Source: Bacilli bacterium (GTDB lineage: Bacteria; Bacillota_I; Bacilli_A; RF39; UBA660). Taken from it: a DNA stretch of 64,000 nucleotides. The stretch covers positions 1 through 64,000 of the forward strand of contig JAFSEY010000004.1 in NCBI GenBank assembly GCA_017435485.1. Reading direction: 5' to 3'. Shown here piece by piece: positions 25,416-34,982 of the stretch (position 1 is its first letter; each line of letters begins with the position of its first letter). Below the pieces are notes generated by a model. The model saw only the letters and a list, made by a program, of their open reading frames with translations. It did not search any database and was not told where the DNA came from. The translations under genes and the position numbers were made by a program.

Positions 25416-26759
25416 ATGGCTTCAAGAACTATGCCACAAAATAATGATGCTGAAATGAGTGTTTTAGGTGTTGCTTTTTTAGATGAAAGATTAATAAGTA
25501 AAATATGTGAAGAAGTTAATAGAGATATGTTTTTTAATGAAAAAAATCAACATATTTATGATGCCATAGTTAATCTTTATAAAAATAAAATACCTATTGA
25601 TATAATGACTATTAAAGATGAACTTGATAAAAAGAAAGCTTTAAAGTCTATTGGGGGAATTGAGTATTTAAGTGAAATTATTGATTCAGTTGTTACTACT
25701 GCTAATTTAGAATACTATATTAAAATTTTAAAAGATAACGCAATTAGAAGAAATTTGATAGATACAGCAACTAATATAGTAACAGAAGCATATGATGAAG
25801 AAGATATAAATTCTTTACTTGATAATGCGGAAAGAAATATTTTAAATACGATAAAGGTACGTCAAGCAAGTGAGTTTTTACCGATCGGAGAAGTATTAAG
25901 AAAAGCTCAAGAAAACTTGGAAATGCTTGCTAAAAATAAAAGACCTGTTACAGGTTTATCGACAGGATTTTATGATTTAGATAAGATTACTGCTGGGCTT
26001 CATGGTGGCGAAATGATTATCTTAGCTGCTCGTCCAGGTATGGGAAAAACAGCTTTTGCTTTAAATATTGCTACTAATGCGGCTAGTACTACTAATAAGG
26101 CTATTGCAGTGTTTAACTTGGAAATGTCAGCTGAGATGTTAGTAAATCGTATGATTTCGTCAGTTGGACAAATTGATTCTTATAAATTACAAACTGGTCG
26201 TTTGGAAAATAATGATTGGAAAAGATATAACGAAGCATTAAGTCAACTTGCAGAAACTAATATTTATATTGAAGATAACGCTGGTATTACGAGTTCAGAA
26301 ATTAGAGCAAAATGTCGTCGTTTAGCTCAAAAGCCAGAAGGTTTAGGATTAGTTGTAATTGACTACTTACAGCTTGTTACAACTGGTAATAAACGTGTTG
26401 AATCAAGACAAGTTGAAGTATCAGAAATTTCGCGTAGTTTAAAGACTATGGCTTTAGAATTAGATGTTCCTGTAATAGCGTTAGCACAATTATCACGTAG
26501 TGCAGAAAAACGTGAAAACTCTCAACCAATGTTAGCAGATTTACGTGAATCAGGATCGTTAGAACAAGATGCCGATATGGTTTTATTTATTAATCGTAAA
26601 GACTATTATGAAGCTAAAACAGATAAAAGGGAAAATATTGTTCCAGCTGAATTAATAATCGCAAAACATCGTAAGGGTTCAACGGGATTAGTAAATTTAA
26701 TATTTGAACTTAATATGAGTAATTTCAGAAATTATATGAAAGCAGATAATGAGAATTAA
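25416..26759 (+). CDS. dnaB: Replicative DNA helicase
   Basis: The 447-residue hexameric helicase unwinds DNA at the fork. An N-terminal helical domain (about 1-105, PQNNDAEMSVLGVAFLD...) is joined by a linker to a RecA-fold ATPase with Walker A ARPGMGKTAFALN (about 206), the Walker B segment LVVIDYLQLV, and the arginine/sensor region QLSRSAEKRENSQPMLADLRESGSLEQDADMVLF. AGGTGA precedes the ATG. It has no intein and a normal length. Confidence 0.96.
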   Translation: MASRTMPQNNDAEMSVLGVAFLDERLISKICEEVNRDMFFNEKNQHIYDAIVNLYKNKIPIDIMTIKDELDKKKALKSIGGIEYLSEIIDSVVTTANLEYYIKILKDNAIRRNLIDTATNIVTEAYDEEDINSLLDNAERNILNTIKVRQASEFLPIGEVLRKAQENLEMLAKNKRPVTGLSTGFYDLDKITAGLHGGEMIILAARPGMGKTAFALNIATNAASTTNKAIAVFNLEMSAEMLVNRMISSVGQIDSYKLQTGRLENNDWKRYNEALSQLAETNIYIEDNAGITSSEIRAKCRRLAQKPEGLGLVVIDYLQLVTTGNKRVESRQVEVSEISRSLKTMALELDVPVIALAQLSRSAEKRENSQPMLADLRESGSLEQDADMVLFINRKDYYEAKTDKRENIVPAELIIAKHRKGSTGLVNLIFELNMSNFRNYMKADNEN

Positions 26760-26771
26760 AAAGGAGATATT

Positions 26772-28262
26772 ATGAATAGTAAACAGAAAATAATTACATC
26801 TTTATTAGTTGCAATTACCGTTGTAATACTATTTTTATATGGATTAGTTGATAAAGAATATAATATTGCTAAAGAAGTTTATCAAGTCTATTTAAATGGA
26901 GAAGCAATTGGAACAATATCAGATGAAGATAAATTATATGATTTGATTGATAATAATCAACAATTAATAAAAGAAAAGTATAAAGTTACCAGTGTATATC
27001 CACCTAACAATTTTGAGATTATTAAAAAATATACTTATGATGAAAAGTTAACTACAGCAGAAGATATTTATAATAAAATTGAACAGCTTGATGATTTTAC
27101 GATTAAAGGATATGTAGTTACTATTACGCCAAATGATTCAGAAAAAGAACCTTTCACTATAAATGTTACTGATAAAAAAATATTTGAAAGTGCTATAAGT
27201 AAATTTATTAACACTTTTGTTGATGAAGAAGTGTTTGATAATTACATGAATGGAACACAAAAAGATATTGTTGATACTGGTAGTATCATTGAAAATATGA
27301 GTTTTAATGAAACTTTTAAAATTAAGGAATCTTTAATTAGTGTTAATGAAAAAATATTTACAGATGAGATTACATTGAGTCAATATTTACTCTTTGGGGA
27401 TCAAGAAGAAACAAAGTATTATACGATTAAAGCGGGTGATACGATAACAAGCGTTTCCGAAGAAAACAAGCTAAACACCGAAGAATTTTTAATTGCTAAT
27501 CCTAAATATGAAAGTGAAGATAGTTTGTTAGCAATTAATGATAGAGTAAATGTTACTTTGATTAAACCGATGATTTCTTTAACTTATCAACTTTATAGTG
27601 TTAGTGATGAGGAACAATACTTTGAAAAGAAAATTGTTTATGATAAATCTAAACCATCATCATATAGTCAAATAACGCAATCTGGAGTTACTGGTTTAAC
27701 AAGACTTACAGAGCGTTATACTGTTACTAATGGAGAACAAAGTCAAGGTTCAGAGGTAATTAGTAAAGAAGTTTTAAGAGAAAAAGTTGACCAAATCACT
27801 ACTAAAGGCCGTAGATATTATGGAGTAACTGGAAATTATATTGATGCTGGGACAGGATGGGCTTGGCCAACTAATAGTGGATATAGAATTACTAGTCCAT
27901 ATGGTTATCGTTGGGGAGCTATGCATAATGCTATTGATATTTCTGGTACCGGATTTAATTCACCAATATATGCTGCTAATGATGGAGAAGTTGTTGTAGC
28001 TAACAGACAATGTAAAAATTGTTCATATTGGTCATTAGGACACTATGTTGTTATAAAACACGCTAACAATTATTATACTTTGTATGCTCATATGAATAGT
28101 TTAAACGTTTCAGTAGGACAGATGGTTTCTAAGGGAACAATTATTGGAAAGATGGGGGAAACTGGACGAGCAACAGGAGTTCACTTACATTACTCAGTTT
28201 CAATTGGACAACCTTATTCTGAAAGTTATAGATATATTAATCCTCTAAATTTATATCGCTAA
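26772..28262 (+). CDS. Membrane-anchored M23 peptidoglycan endopeptidase with LysM and G5 domains
   Basis: The 496-residue protein has an N-terminal anchor (about 7-24) and an extracellular part with a LysM repeat at about 215-264 (YYTIKAGDTITSVSEENKL), a G5 domain at about 270-355 (ending TTKG) and an M23 LytM-type domain at the C-terminus. The zinc site is visible: HNAID near residue 385 and HLHYS near 471, with HYVVIKHANNYYTLYAHM between. It should cleave peptide cross-links in the wall. AAGGAG precedes the ATG. TAATG overlap with walJ indicates cotranslation; in relatives this position often holds WalRK-linked wall genes. Confidence 0.92.
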   Translation: MNSKQKIITSLLVAITVVILFLYGLVDKEYNIAKEVYQVYLNGEAIGTISDEDKLYDLIDNNQQLIKEKYKVTSVYPPNNFEIIKKYTYDEKLTTAEDIYNKIEQLDDFTIKGYVVTITPNDSEKEPFTINVTDKKIFESAISKFINTFVDEEVFDNYMNGTQKDIVDTGSIIENMSFNETFKIKESLISVNEKIFTDEITLSQYLLFGDQEETKYYTIKAGDTITSVSEENKLNTEEFLIANPKYESEDSLLAINDRVNVTLIKPMISLTYQLYSVSDEEQYFEKKIVYDKSKPSSYSQITQSGVTGLTRLTERYTVTNGEQSQGSEVISKEVLREKVDQITTKGRRYYGVTGNYIDAGTGWAWPTNSGYRITSPYGYRWGAMHNAIDISGTGFNSPIYAANDGEVVVANRQCKNCSYWSLGHYVVIKHANNYYTLYAHMNSLNVSVGQMVSKGTIIGKMGETGRATGVHLHYSVSIGQPYSESYRYINPLNLYR

Positions 28263-29026
28263 TGAAAGTTTGTGTTTTAGCTAGCGGTTCTAAAGGAAAC
28301 GTAACATATGTAGAGACCAGTGAACATAAGTTTTTACTTGATGTTGGAAAGAATTATAAGTATATAAAAGAGCAATTACAAAGTATAGATGTTGATATAA
28401 AAGAAATTGATTATGTGCTCATAAGTCATTTGCACGATGATCATATTTCAGCTTTAGAAACATTGGTAAGAAGAGTTAGGCCAACAGTTTGCTTAACTAG
28501 ACCAATGCTTCTTGAACTTCCAGATTTGAATGCTTATGAAAGAATATTGATTTATGAAGATGATATTTATTTAGATGATGTAATCGTAAGAAGCTTAAAA
28601 TCTTCTCATGATGCAACTGATTCAAGGAACTTTCTTATTGAAGAAGGAGATTCATCCGTTGTATATATAACAGATACTGGTTATATCAAAGCTAAGAATT
28701 TTGTAAAAGTAGCTAACAAAAATATTTACTTAATGGAAAGTAATCATGATATCGAAATGTTAAATAATGGTCCATATCCAAAGTGGTTAAAGAAAAGAGT
28801 ATTAAGTGATTATGGTCATTTATCTAATAACGCTGCTAGTTTTTATTTAACAAAATTGATTGGTCCAAATACAAAAAAAGTTGTATTAATGCATTTGAGT
28901 GAAACAAATAATTCTAAGGATAGAACTTTATTAACATTAAATAATACATTTAAAGAATATGAAGTTAATTTTGAAAATGTTATTATAAGTGATCAAAATG
29001 AAAAGTCGGAAGTGATTGAAGTATGA
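28262..29026 (+). CDS. walJ: MBL-fold hydrolase WalJ/YycJ
   Basis: The 254-residue metallo-beta-lactamase-fold protein has LASGSKGNVTYVE at the start and the metal motif SHLHDDHISAL (HxHxDH with D-D-H), with later His/Asp in SSHDATDSRNF, TDTGY and ESNHD. WalJ is thought to coordinate replication and cell-wall signalling and may have 5'-exonuclease activity. The B. subtilis gene closes the walRKHIJ operon; the walRK two-component genes are not next to it here. It overlaps both neighbours (TAATG before, ATGA after). Confidence 0.88.
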   Translation: MKVCVLASGSKGNVTYVETSEHKFLLDVGKNYKYIKEQLQSIDVDIKEIDYVLISHLHDDHISALETLVRRVRPTVCLTRPMLLELPDLNAYERILIYEDDIYLDDVIVRSLKSSHDATDSRNFLIEEGDSSVVYITDTGYIKAKNFVKVANKNIYLMESNHDIEMLNNGPYPKWLKKRVLSDYGHLSNNAASFYLTKLIGPNTKKVVLMHLSETNNSKDRTLLTLNNTFKEYEVNFENVIISDQNEKSEVIEV

Positions 29027-29457
29027 TTACAATAATTTGTGTTGGTAAAATAAAAGAACAATATTTAAAAGATATGATTGATGATTATTTAAAACGAATT
29101 AGCAAATATCATAAGGTAAATATTATTGAGCTAAAAGACTCTAATATTAAAAACGAAGAAGTGGAAATATTAAAAGTGTTAAAGCCTAACGCGTATAATA
29201 TAGCTTTAGATATAAAAGGTAAAAGTTATAGCAGTACAGAATTAGCTAGTAAAATTGATCATTTATTTACAATAAATAGTAATATTTGTTTCATAATAGG
29301 TGGTAGTGATGGTATAGGAGAAAATGTTAAGAAATCATGCCAAGAACTAATGACATTTTCAGAACTGACTTTTCCTCATGGATTATTTAGAGGTATATTA
29401 TTAGAACAAATTTATCGAAGTTTTAAAATTATTAACAATGAAACTTATCATAAGTGA
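29023..29457 (+). CDS. rlmH: 23S rRNA (pseudouridine-1915 N3)-methyltransferase
   Basis: RlmH is a SPOUT methyltransferase that modifies helix 69 of 23S rRNA on assembled ribosomes. The 144-residue protein has the family elements: MITIICVGKIKEQYLKDMIDDYLKRISKYHKV, the AdoMet knot loop FIIGGSDGIGENV, and the conserved end FRGILLEQIYRSFKIINNETYHK. It is a little shorter than the usual 155-160 residues but complete. The start overlaps walJ (ATGA). Confidence 0.94.
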   Translation: MITIICVGKIKEQYLKDMIDDYLKRISKYHKVNIIELKDSNIKNEEVEILKVLKPNAYNIALDIKGKSYSSTELASKIDHLFTINSNICFIIGGSDGIGENVKKSCQELMTFSELTFPHGLFRGILLEQIYRSFKIINNETYHK

Positions 29458-29466
29458 GGGATTTAA

Positions 29467-30657
29467 ATGAATAAAGAAATTAAACAAATATTGATCTCGT
29501 ATGCCTTTTTTGCATTATCTTGTGGAATGTTTTATAACTTTCAAGAGTTATGGATGGCCTCAAATAGTTTAAGTGTTAAGACAATTGGAACAGTATATTC
29601 GATATGTGCATTATTATCTGTTTCTACAATATTTTTATGTTCAAATCTTTTAAAACAGAATAAATTAAAAAAGTTTACAAGTTTTTTAATGCTTCTTAAA
29701 GCATGTGTTTCTTTGTTGTTGTTTTTCCTTAATAATACAAATCATTTGGTAATTATTAAATTTTTAGTAATGGTGGATTATGTTTTAAAGGTTGAAATTG
29801 CAGCTTGTGTTTATCCAATTATGAGTATAATCGATAAAAACGATAAATTATATGCTGCAAAATCTTTAATATATAGTTGGGTTTATTATATTGGAATTTT
29901 ACTAACAAGTTTACTTCTCGGAAAAACAATTGGAATAATAACTATTAGTTACAATTCTTATTGTTTAATTGGAAGTTTATTAATGTTTATAAGTTTCTTT
30001 ATTTTAAAAAATGTAAAGTTAAATAAATATAAAATGGACGATAAAGTTAATCAAAATATCGTAGGAAATTTAGTTGATAAAGTAAAAAAAGATAAGATAT
30101 CTTTAAATTATTTTGGCTATTTATTTACCAATCAAATAGCTTATTCTTGTGTTACTAAATTAATACTAACCATATTTGTAACTAAGTTGAATTTTAGTGA
30201 TGTAGTAGCTTCCAATACAAATTTAATTTTATGTATTGTATCGGCTTTTTTAGGGACTTTAATCTTATCTAAGTTTACTTTAAAAAATAACTATATAAAT
30301 TTTTCGATAAAATATATTGGTAGATGTGTATTTTACTTTTTAGCATTTTTAACTAATTCTAATTTATTTTTCTTATTAGCAATTGTTTATTCGTTAGTAT
30401 TATCAGATTCATATATTCATGTAACTGATGCTCCATATATTAATAGGTTTTCTAATAAAGAACAGTTAGCTTTTTGTAACCTAAAAGAAATGGTTTCTTA
30501 TGTAGCTGTTTCAATTGGGACACTTATTTGTGCTTTAACATTACAATTTGGTTTTAAGTATAATTTTTTAGTAGCAACCATATTTATAATAATTGCCACT
30601 TTATTTGGCTTTAATGCGATAAGATTACATAATATTGAAAAGGAAAATGGAAAATGA
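29467..30657 (+). CDS. MFS-type transporter
   Basis: The 396-residue protein has about eleven or twelve membrane segments in two halves separated by a charged loop (about 185-215, LKNVKLNKYKMDDKVNQNI). No substrate-specific motif is recognisable. The call to the major facilitator superfamily is based on size and topology; the motif between helices 2 and 3 is poorly conserved. GAGGGAT precedes ATG 29467. Its stop overlaps the ung start (ATGA), so it is in the operon that starts with rplI. Confidence 0.7.
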   Translation: MNKEIKQILISYAFFALSCGMFYNFQELWMASNSLSVKTIGTVYSICALLSVSTIFLCSNLLKQNKLKKFTSFLMLLKACVSLLLFFLNNTNHLVIIKFLVMVDYVLKVEIAACVYPIMSIIDKNDKLYAAKSLIYSWVYYIGILLTSLLLGKTIGIITISYNSYCLIGSLLMFISFFILKNVKLNKYKMDDKVNQNIVGNLVDKVKKDKISLNYFGYLFTNQIAYSCVTKLILTIFVTKLNFSDVVASNTNLILCIVSAFLGTLILSKFTLKNNYINFSIKYIGRCVFYFLAFLTNSNLFFLLAIVYSLVLSDSYIHVTDAPYINRFSNKEQLAFCNLKEMVSYVAVSIGTLICALTLQFGFKYNFLVATIFIIIATLFGFNAIRLHNIEKENGK

Positions 30658-31313
30658 TAGGTAACGATTGGGATGAGGTATTAAGTAATATTTGGAATAG
30701 TTCTGGTTTTAAGAATTTTTATAACATTATTTTGAATGAATATAAAACTAAAACAATCTATCCTTTATTACCAGATATATTTAATGCACTTAAATTAACC
30801 CCTTTTAAAGATGTTAAAGTAGTTATTGTGGGACAAGATCCTTATCATGGAGAAGGGGAAGCTCATGGACTTGCTTTTTCCGTTAATGACGGAGTTACTA
30901 TTCCGCCGTCTTTAAAAAATATTTATAAAGAATTGCATAACGATTTGGGAATTGAAATTCCTCAGTCTGGTAATTTGACTAAATGGGCTCAAAATGGAGT
31001 GCTTCTTTTAAATAATTCATTAACTGTAGTAAAAGATACTCCTAATTCTCATCAAAAGATTGGGTGGCACTTATTAACTGATTATATAATAAAGAAAATT
31101 AATGAAAAAGATGAGCCAGTAGTATTTATTTTATGGGGAAATAATGCTAAACAAAAGGTACCTCTAATAAATAGTAATTTTCATAAAATTATAACTAGTT
31201 CTCATCCATCACCATTTTCCGCCAATTATGGTTTCTTTGGAAGTAAGCCATTTTCTCAGGCTAATAAATTTTTGTTAGAAAAAAAACGCCCTCCTGTAGA
31301 TTGGCGTTTATAA
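30654..31313 (+). CDS. ung: Uracil-DNA glycosylase
   Basis: UNG removes uracil from DNA for base-excision repair. The 219-residue family-1 protein shows the water-activating loop GQDPYHGEGEAHGLAFSV with the catalytic Asp, the LLLNNSLTV segment, ILWGNNAKQK and the Leu-intercalation loop HPSPFSANYGFFGSKPFSQAN. The start overlaps the MFS gene. Its last bases overlap the convergent lemA-like gene by six and contain that gene's terminator. Confidence 0.96.
   Translation: MIGNDWDEVLSNIWNSSGFKNFYNIILNEYKTKTIYPLLPDIFNALKLTPFKDVKVVIVGQDPYHGEGEAHGLAFSVNDGVTIPPSLKNIYKELHNDLGIEIPQSGNLTKWAQNGVLLLNNSLTVVKDTPNSHQKIGWHLLTDYIIKKINEKDEPVVFILWGNNAKQKVPLINSNFHKIITSSHPSPFSANYGFFGSKPFSQANKFLLEKKRPPVDWRL
31278..31309 (-). 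terminator. Intrinsic terminator for the LemA gene, inside the 3' end of ung
   Basis: On the minus strand AAACGCC (31309-31303) pairs with GGCGTTT (31290-31284) and is followed by a T run. It lacks a T run on the plus strand, so it works in one direction. Confidence 0.7.
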
Positions 31314-31844
31314 TTTAAAATCATCGATTATATCATCTTGCATATCTTTTCCATCAAAGTAAGGCTTAATTTTATAATTTAATAATTTAGCTACAATAGT
31401 TGATGGAAATTTTCTGATTAGATGATTTGATTCAGTTGTATTTTTATTATAATAAGTTTTTCCAGACACTAATTTTTCATCATAGTCTTTTATTTGATAT
31501 AACAATTCAGTTATATCTTTATTTTTAATTAGAACATCATGATCATTAACTAAATCATTAATAATATTCATTGCATCAATTAAACGACGATCAAAATCAA
31601 AATTACTAATTTTTTCATCTTTAATATTAATAATATCTTTTAGATATTCCTTTTTTGTTTTTAATTCTTTTTTTATAATACTATTAATTTTGATAATTAC
31701 ATCATATTTATTTCTTAAAGCCTCATCAATAACATTTTCAGCTTGTTCAATTTTTGTTTTTAAATATTGTAAATTATTATAGTTATTTATATATATAATA
31801 GCTAGTAAACCAACAACTACAATTATAATCAAAAATATTGTCAT
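31308..31844 (-). CDS. LemA-family membrane protein
   Basis: The 178-residue protein has one N-terminal membrane helix (about 2-19) followed by YNNLQYLKTKIEQAENVIDEALRNKYDVIIKINSIIKKE, the LemA-type helix with a conserved Tyr-Asn and an invariant charged turn, and then a long helical bundle ending YYNKNTTESNHLIRKFPSTIVAKLLNYKI, a variant of the LemA C-terminal motif. Function of the family is unknown. AGGTGAA lies before the ATG. It stands alone on the minus strand. Confidence 0.82.
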   Translation of the reverse strand: MTIFLIIIVVVGLLAIIYINNYNNLQYLKTKIEQAENVIDEALRNKYDVIIKINSIIKKELKTKKEYLKDIINIKDEKISNFDFDRRLIDAMNIINDLVNDHDVLIKNKDITELLYQIKDYDEKLVSGKTYYNKNTTESNHLIRKFPSTIVAKLLNYKIKPYFDGKDMQDDIIDDFKL

Positions 31845-32039
31845 TTTTATTCACCTATATATAAATATAACAAAATCAAGATTAATTATCAATATATGAA
31901 TAAAATTAAAGATAATAATTGTAAAATAATAGTAACTTCTTATAATTCGTACGATAATAATAAATTGCAAAAAAAATAACAGAACACTTTTTTTCGTAAT
32001 TAAAATATGTTATTCTTAATATAGAAAAGAGGTTTAAAT

Positions 32040-32552
32040 GTGAAGAATATTGAAAGAAGTCTTGTCTTGGTTATAACTTTATTAGTAATTGGGGCTGTGG
32101 TAGCGGCTAGTTATTTTGCTTTTACTAATGATGATGAAAATATTGGTGGTGATCCTGTTATTGAATCTTTTGAAATGAATTACGCCGATTATCCTTATAT
32201 TGCTATTCAAGATAAGTATGAGATAGTTAATTCAGCAAAAGAATTAGATGATTTGTTAAATGCAGCCACTGAAAATAACCCTAATAATAGTGAAATGATT
32301 GGTAAAATTAGGGATAAATATGCAAACTTTAATTTTGATAAATTTCAAATTGTTATTTTAAACACTAGCGGTAGTGGATGTGATTATGATGATATTAAAA
32401 CAAATTTTATTCTTGATATCGAAAAAGATGTTTTGCTTGTTAAAAATCAAGTGAGTAGTTCTGGCGTTACTTGTGCACGTTTTATGAATCAGGTTACTAT
32501 AGTTGAAATCCCTTCCAAAAATATTAATGTTGTGTCTTCTCCAACTAAATAG
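32040..32552 (+). CDS. Uncharacterised membrane-anchored protein with two Cys
   Basis: I do not recognise this 170-residue product. It has a signal-anchor (about 7-28) and a small extracytoplasmic domain with NTSGSGCDYDDIKTNF and SSSGVTCARFMNQVTIVEIP, two Cys that could form a disulfide. Start is GTG 32040 with AAAGAGG upstream; an overlapping ATG one base earlier is in another frame and meets TGA at once. It lies 70 bases before the CGHC thioredoxin-like gene, which has its own promoter; a substrate relation is only a guess. Confidence 0.75.
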   Translation: MKNIERSLVLVITLLVIGAVVAASYFAFTNDDENIGGDPVIESFEMNYADYPYIAIQDKYEIVNSAKELDDLLNAATENNPNNSEMIGKIRDKYANFNFDKFQIVILNTSGSGCDYDDIKTNFILDIEKDVLLVKNQVSSSGVTCARFMNQVTIVEIPSKNINVVSSPTK

Positions 32553-32570
32553 AAAATAATTCGTATAAGA

Positions 32571-32599
32571 TTGCAATGATATTAAAAATTTGATACAAT
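32571..32599 (+). promoter_or_regulatory. Promoter of the CGHC protein gene
   Basis: TTGCAA (32571-32576), 17 bp, TACAAT (32594-32599) with a TGA extension. Confidence 0.55.
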
Positions 32600-32621
32600 A
32601 ATTAATTGAGGAGAAGATGTT

Positions 32622-33227
32622 ATGAAAAGATTTTTTAAATTATTATTAGTTGCTTTAGTATCTTTTGTGTTAATCGGAACAAATGTTAATGCGATTGAAA
32701 AACCAAAAGTTACTGATCATGAAAAAGTAAATGTTTATATTTTTAGAGGAAATGGTTGTGGTCACTGTCATAATGCAGTTACTTATTTTTATGGTTTAGG
32801 TGATGAATTTAAGGATTATTTCAATGTTGTTTTGTACGAAGTTTGGTATAACGAGGGAAATTCTTCATTAGGAAAAGCCGTAGCAACTGAATTAGGTAAA
32901 ACATTTAGTGGTGTACCTTTCATCGTTGTTGGCGATACAAGTTTTGGTGGCTTTGGTGATAGTACAGGTTTAGAAATTATTGAGGAAGCATTAGATGCTT
33001 ATCAAGATGATAAGTATATAGATATCGTTGCTAAAGTTCAAAAAAGTAAAAACTTTGATATAAAGGAAGAAACCATAGAAGAAGTTGCTTATAGTGAAGG
33101 AATTACTGATGTAGAACCAACAATAGTTGAGGAAGAAAGTTCAAATGATACAATTGTAGTAATTGTAATACTTTTAGTGATTATCGGTGGCTTTGGTGCT
33201 TTAATTTATTCATCGAGAAAAAAATAG
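32622..33227 (+). CDS. Membrane-anchored thioredoxin-like protein with CGHC active site
   Basis: The 201-residue protein begins with a cleavable-looking signal peptide (ending NVNA) and has a thioredoxin-like domain (about 30-140): VNVYIFRGNGCGHCHNAVTYF with the CGHC redox motif at residues 46-49 and SGVPFIVVGD supplying the cis-Pro. An acidic linker (EEETIEEV..., about 145-175) leads to a C-terminal membrane helix and RKK tail. CGHC is typical of disulfide isomerases/oxidases, so a thiol-disulfide role outside the membrane is likely; direction is unknown. GAGGAG precedes the ATG. Confidence 0.85.
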   Translation: MKRFFKLLLVALVSFVLIGTNVNAIEKPKVTDHEKVNVYIFRGNGCGHCHNAVTYFYGLGDEFKDYFNVVLYEVWYNEGNSSLGKAVATELGKTFSGVPFIVVGDTSFGGFGDSTGLEIIEEALDAYQDDKYIDIVAKVQKSKNFDIKEETIEEVAYSEGITDVEPTIVEEESSNDTIVVIVILLVIIGGFGALIYSSRKK

Positions 33228-33247
33228 GAAGAAATTCCTTTTTTTAA

Positions 33248-33277
33248 TTGGTAAAATAAATATATATATGTTATAAT
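33248..33277 (+). promoter_or_regulatory. Possible promoter of the 33303 gene
   Basis: TTGGTA (33248-33253), 18 bp, TATAAT (33272-33277). Its position rules out the in-frame ATG at 33282 as a translation start. Confidence 0.45.
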
Positions 33278-33302
33278 CAATATGAGAATAAGAGGGAATA
33301 TT

Positions 33303-34982
33303 ATGACATTAGGAGAAGCTTATAATGTAGGAAAAAAGTACGGCTTTACATTTAATGGGATAGGGCCTTCTTTAAGTTTAGTAAATAATAAAATAGGAAT
33401 ATGTTTAAATATTTTAGATTATAAGTATGGGTATTTAAAAAGAAATTTTACTTTTGATAAAATTGGTGATTTAGATATTTTTTTGAAAAAATATAGTTTT
33501 TATATAAGAAATAAAGATAAGGAAAAATTTTACCTTTATTTAAATGATTATAAAATTGATAATCCTATTATTCAGTATAGTTTTGATGAGGTTAGAGAAA
33601 AAAAAGAAAAAATTGAGTTAAATAATAAAACTTTACTTTTAGAAGAAATTAAAATATTTTTAGATAACTTTTATTTAGAATTTGATAAATTACTTAATGA
33701 AATTAAAGATAAAATTTTAATTGAGCAGGATTACTATTCTAAATATAATTATTATAAGAAACTACTATATCAAACTTATAATCAAACAATAGATGATAAT
33801 ATTATTAAGGTCGATGACTCTATTAAAGCTCAAATTGCCAAGCAGTTTGAAGATTTTAAAAAAGCCCAAAAGATTTTTCTTGATATAAACTATTGGGAAA
33901 AGGCAAATATTAGTGATTTAGAAAATTGGTATTGTCTATTGGTGTCTAAATGTCGAGAGGCTATTACTGATGATAATATTATTAATGTTTTATATGAAAA
34001 AGTTAAGTTTGAGGAAAATGCAAGAGTTTTAAATCAAATGATAGAATATCTTTTAAATAATACTGAAGCAAATGAAAATGTCAAAGATGCTTTACAAAGC
34101 ATTAAAGATACAACTAAACCATTTGATTCTTATGAAAATTTTGCTAATAAATATAGAAAAAAAATTGAAAATAAATATAGTACTTTAGATTCAAATAATA
34201 TTCTAAGTTATTGTTCAAATTTATTTGGAACTAAAAAAATTGAATATGTTGTTTATGAAGAGCCAAAAATATTTATATCTAATGTTATAGATCTTAATCC
34301 TATTTACAATAATTTATCAGAAAAAAGTAAAAGAGCCTTGACGCTTTTTTATTCGCCTTTAAAACCTATTTTAATTTATATAATTGAGCAAGCTTATAAA
34401 AGAAATACTTCTTTTAATTTTCAGACTCGCGAGTTTAAAAATATTTACTATGAATTAGTTACTTGTTTGGATAACGGAGAAAATTTGGTGTTTAAATTAA
34501 AATATTTTAAAGATGTTAAAATTTCTAGTTATGATGATTTTATTAAATCATTAGTAAAAGTTGCAAAAACAGTGTGTTCTAGTTATTTGGAAATACCATT
34601 TGATCTTAAATTATATTCTCTAAACTTTGGTGATTGTTTAATAACTGGTAGTGATAAAATTATTCAAGATGGAGATGATATTGTAAATATAATTGATGCT
34701 CAAAAAAATACTTATGTTATATATAGTCCTGTAAAAATTAATGTTAATTCAAAAAATAATACTTTTGTTTTAAAAGAAAATAGGAATGTAGTCTATCTTC
34801 CAAATTATAATAATGATTATGAAACAGATAATTCAGTAACAGAAGTTTCCATATATGAAGAAGGATATGATGTTATGAATGTGGCTGGTGATAATTTATT
34901 GATTGTTACTGGTTTTACCTTAAAGGGTATTGTATCTTTTAATGAAGTTCTAATGTATGAAAGACATAAAAATGATAAATAA
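33303..34982 (+). CDS. Uncharacterised 559-residue protein
   Basis: Not recognised. ATG 33303 follows GAGGG at good spacing and is preferred to an upstream ATG that lies too near the -10 box. No signal peptide or membrane helix is visible. The N-terminal 100 residues look alpha/beta, the centre (about 100-290) is rich in Lys/Glu/Tyr helices, perhaps a coiled coil, and the C-terminal third is beta-rich (VYEEPKIFISNVIDLN..., SPVKINVNSKNNTFVLKENRNVVYLP). It overlaps the next small membrane protein gene by 26 bases, so the pair may act together at the membrane. Confidence 0.75.
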   Translation: MTLGEAYNVGKKYGFTFNGIGPSLSLVNNKIGICLNILDYKYGYLKRNFTFDKIGDLDIFLKKYSFYIRNKDKEKFYLYLNDYKIDNPIIQYSFDEVREKKEKIELNNKTLLLEEIKIFLDNFYLEFDKLLNEIKDKILIEQDYYSKYNYYKKLLYQTYNQTIDDNIIKVDDSIKAQIAKQFEDFKKAQKIFLDINYWEKANISDLENWYCLLVSKCREAITDDNIINVLYEKVKFEENARVLNQMIEYLLNNTEANENVKDALQSIKDTTKPFDSYENFANKYRKKIENKYSTLDSNNILSYCSNLFGTKKIEYVVYEEPKIFISNVIDLNPIYNNLSEKSKRALTLFYSPLKPILIYIIEQAYKRNTSFNFQTREFKNIYYELVTCLDNGENLVFKLKYFKDVKISSYDDFIKSLVKVAKTVCSSYLEIPFDLKLYSLNFGDCLITGSDKIIQDGDDIVNIIDAQKNTYVIYSPVKINVNSKNNTFVLKENRNVVYLPNYNNDYETDNSVTEVSIYEEGYDVMNVAGDNLLIVTGFTLKGIVSFNEVLMYERHKNDK

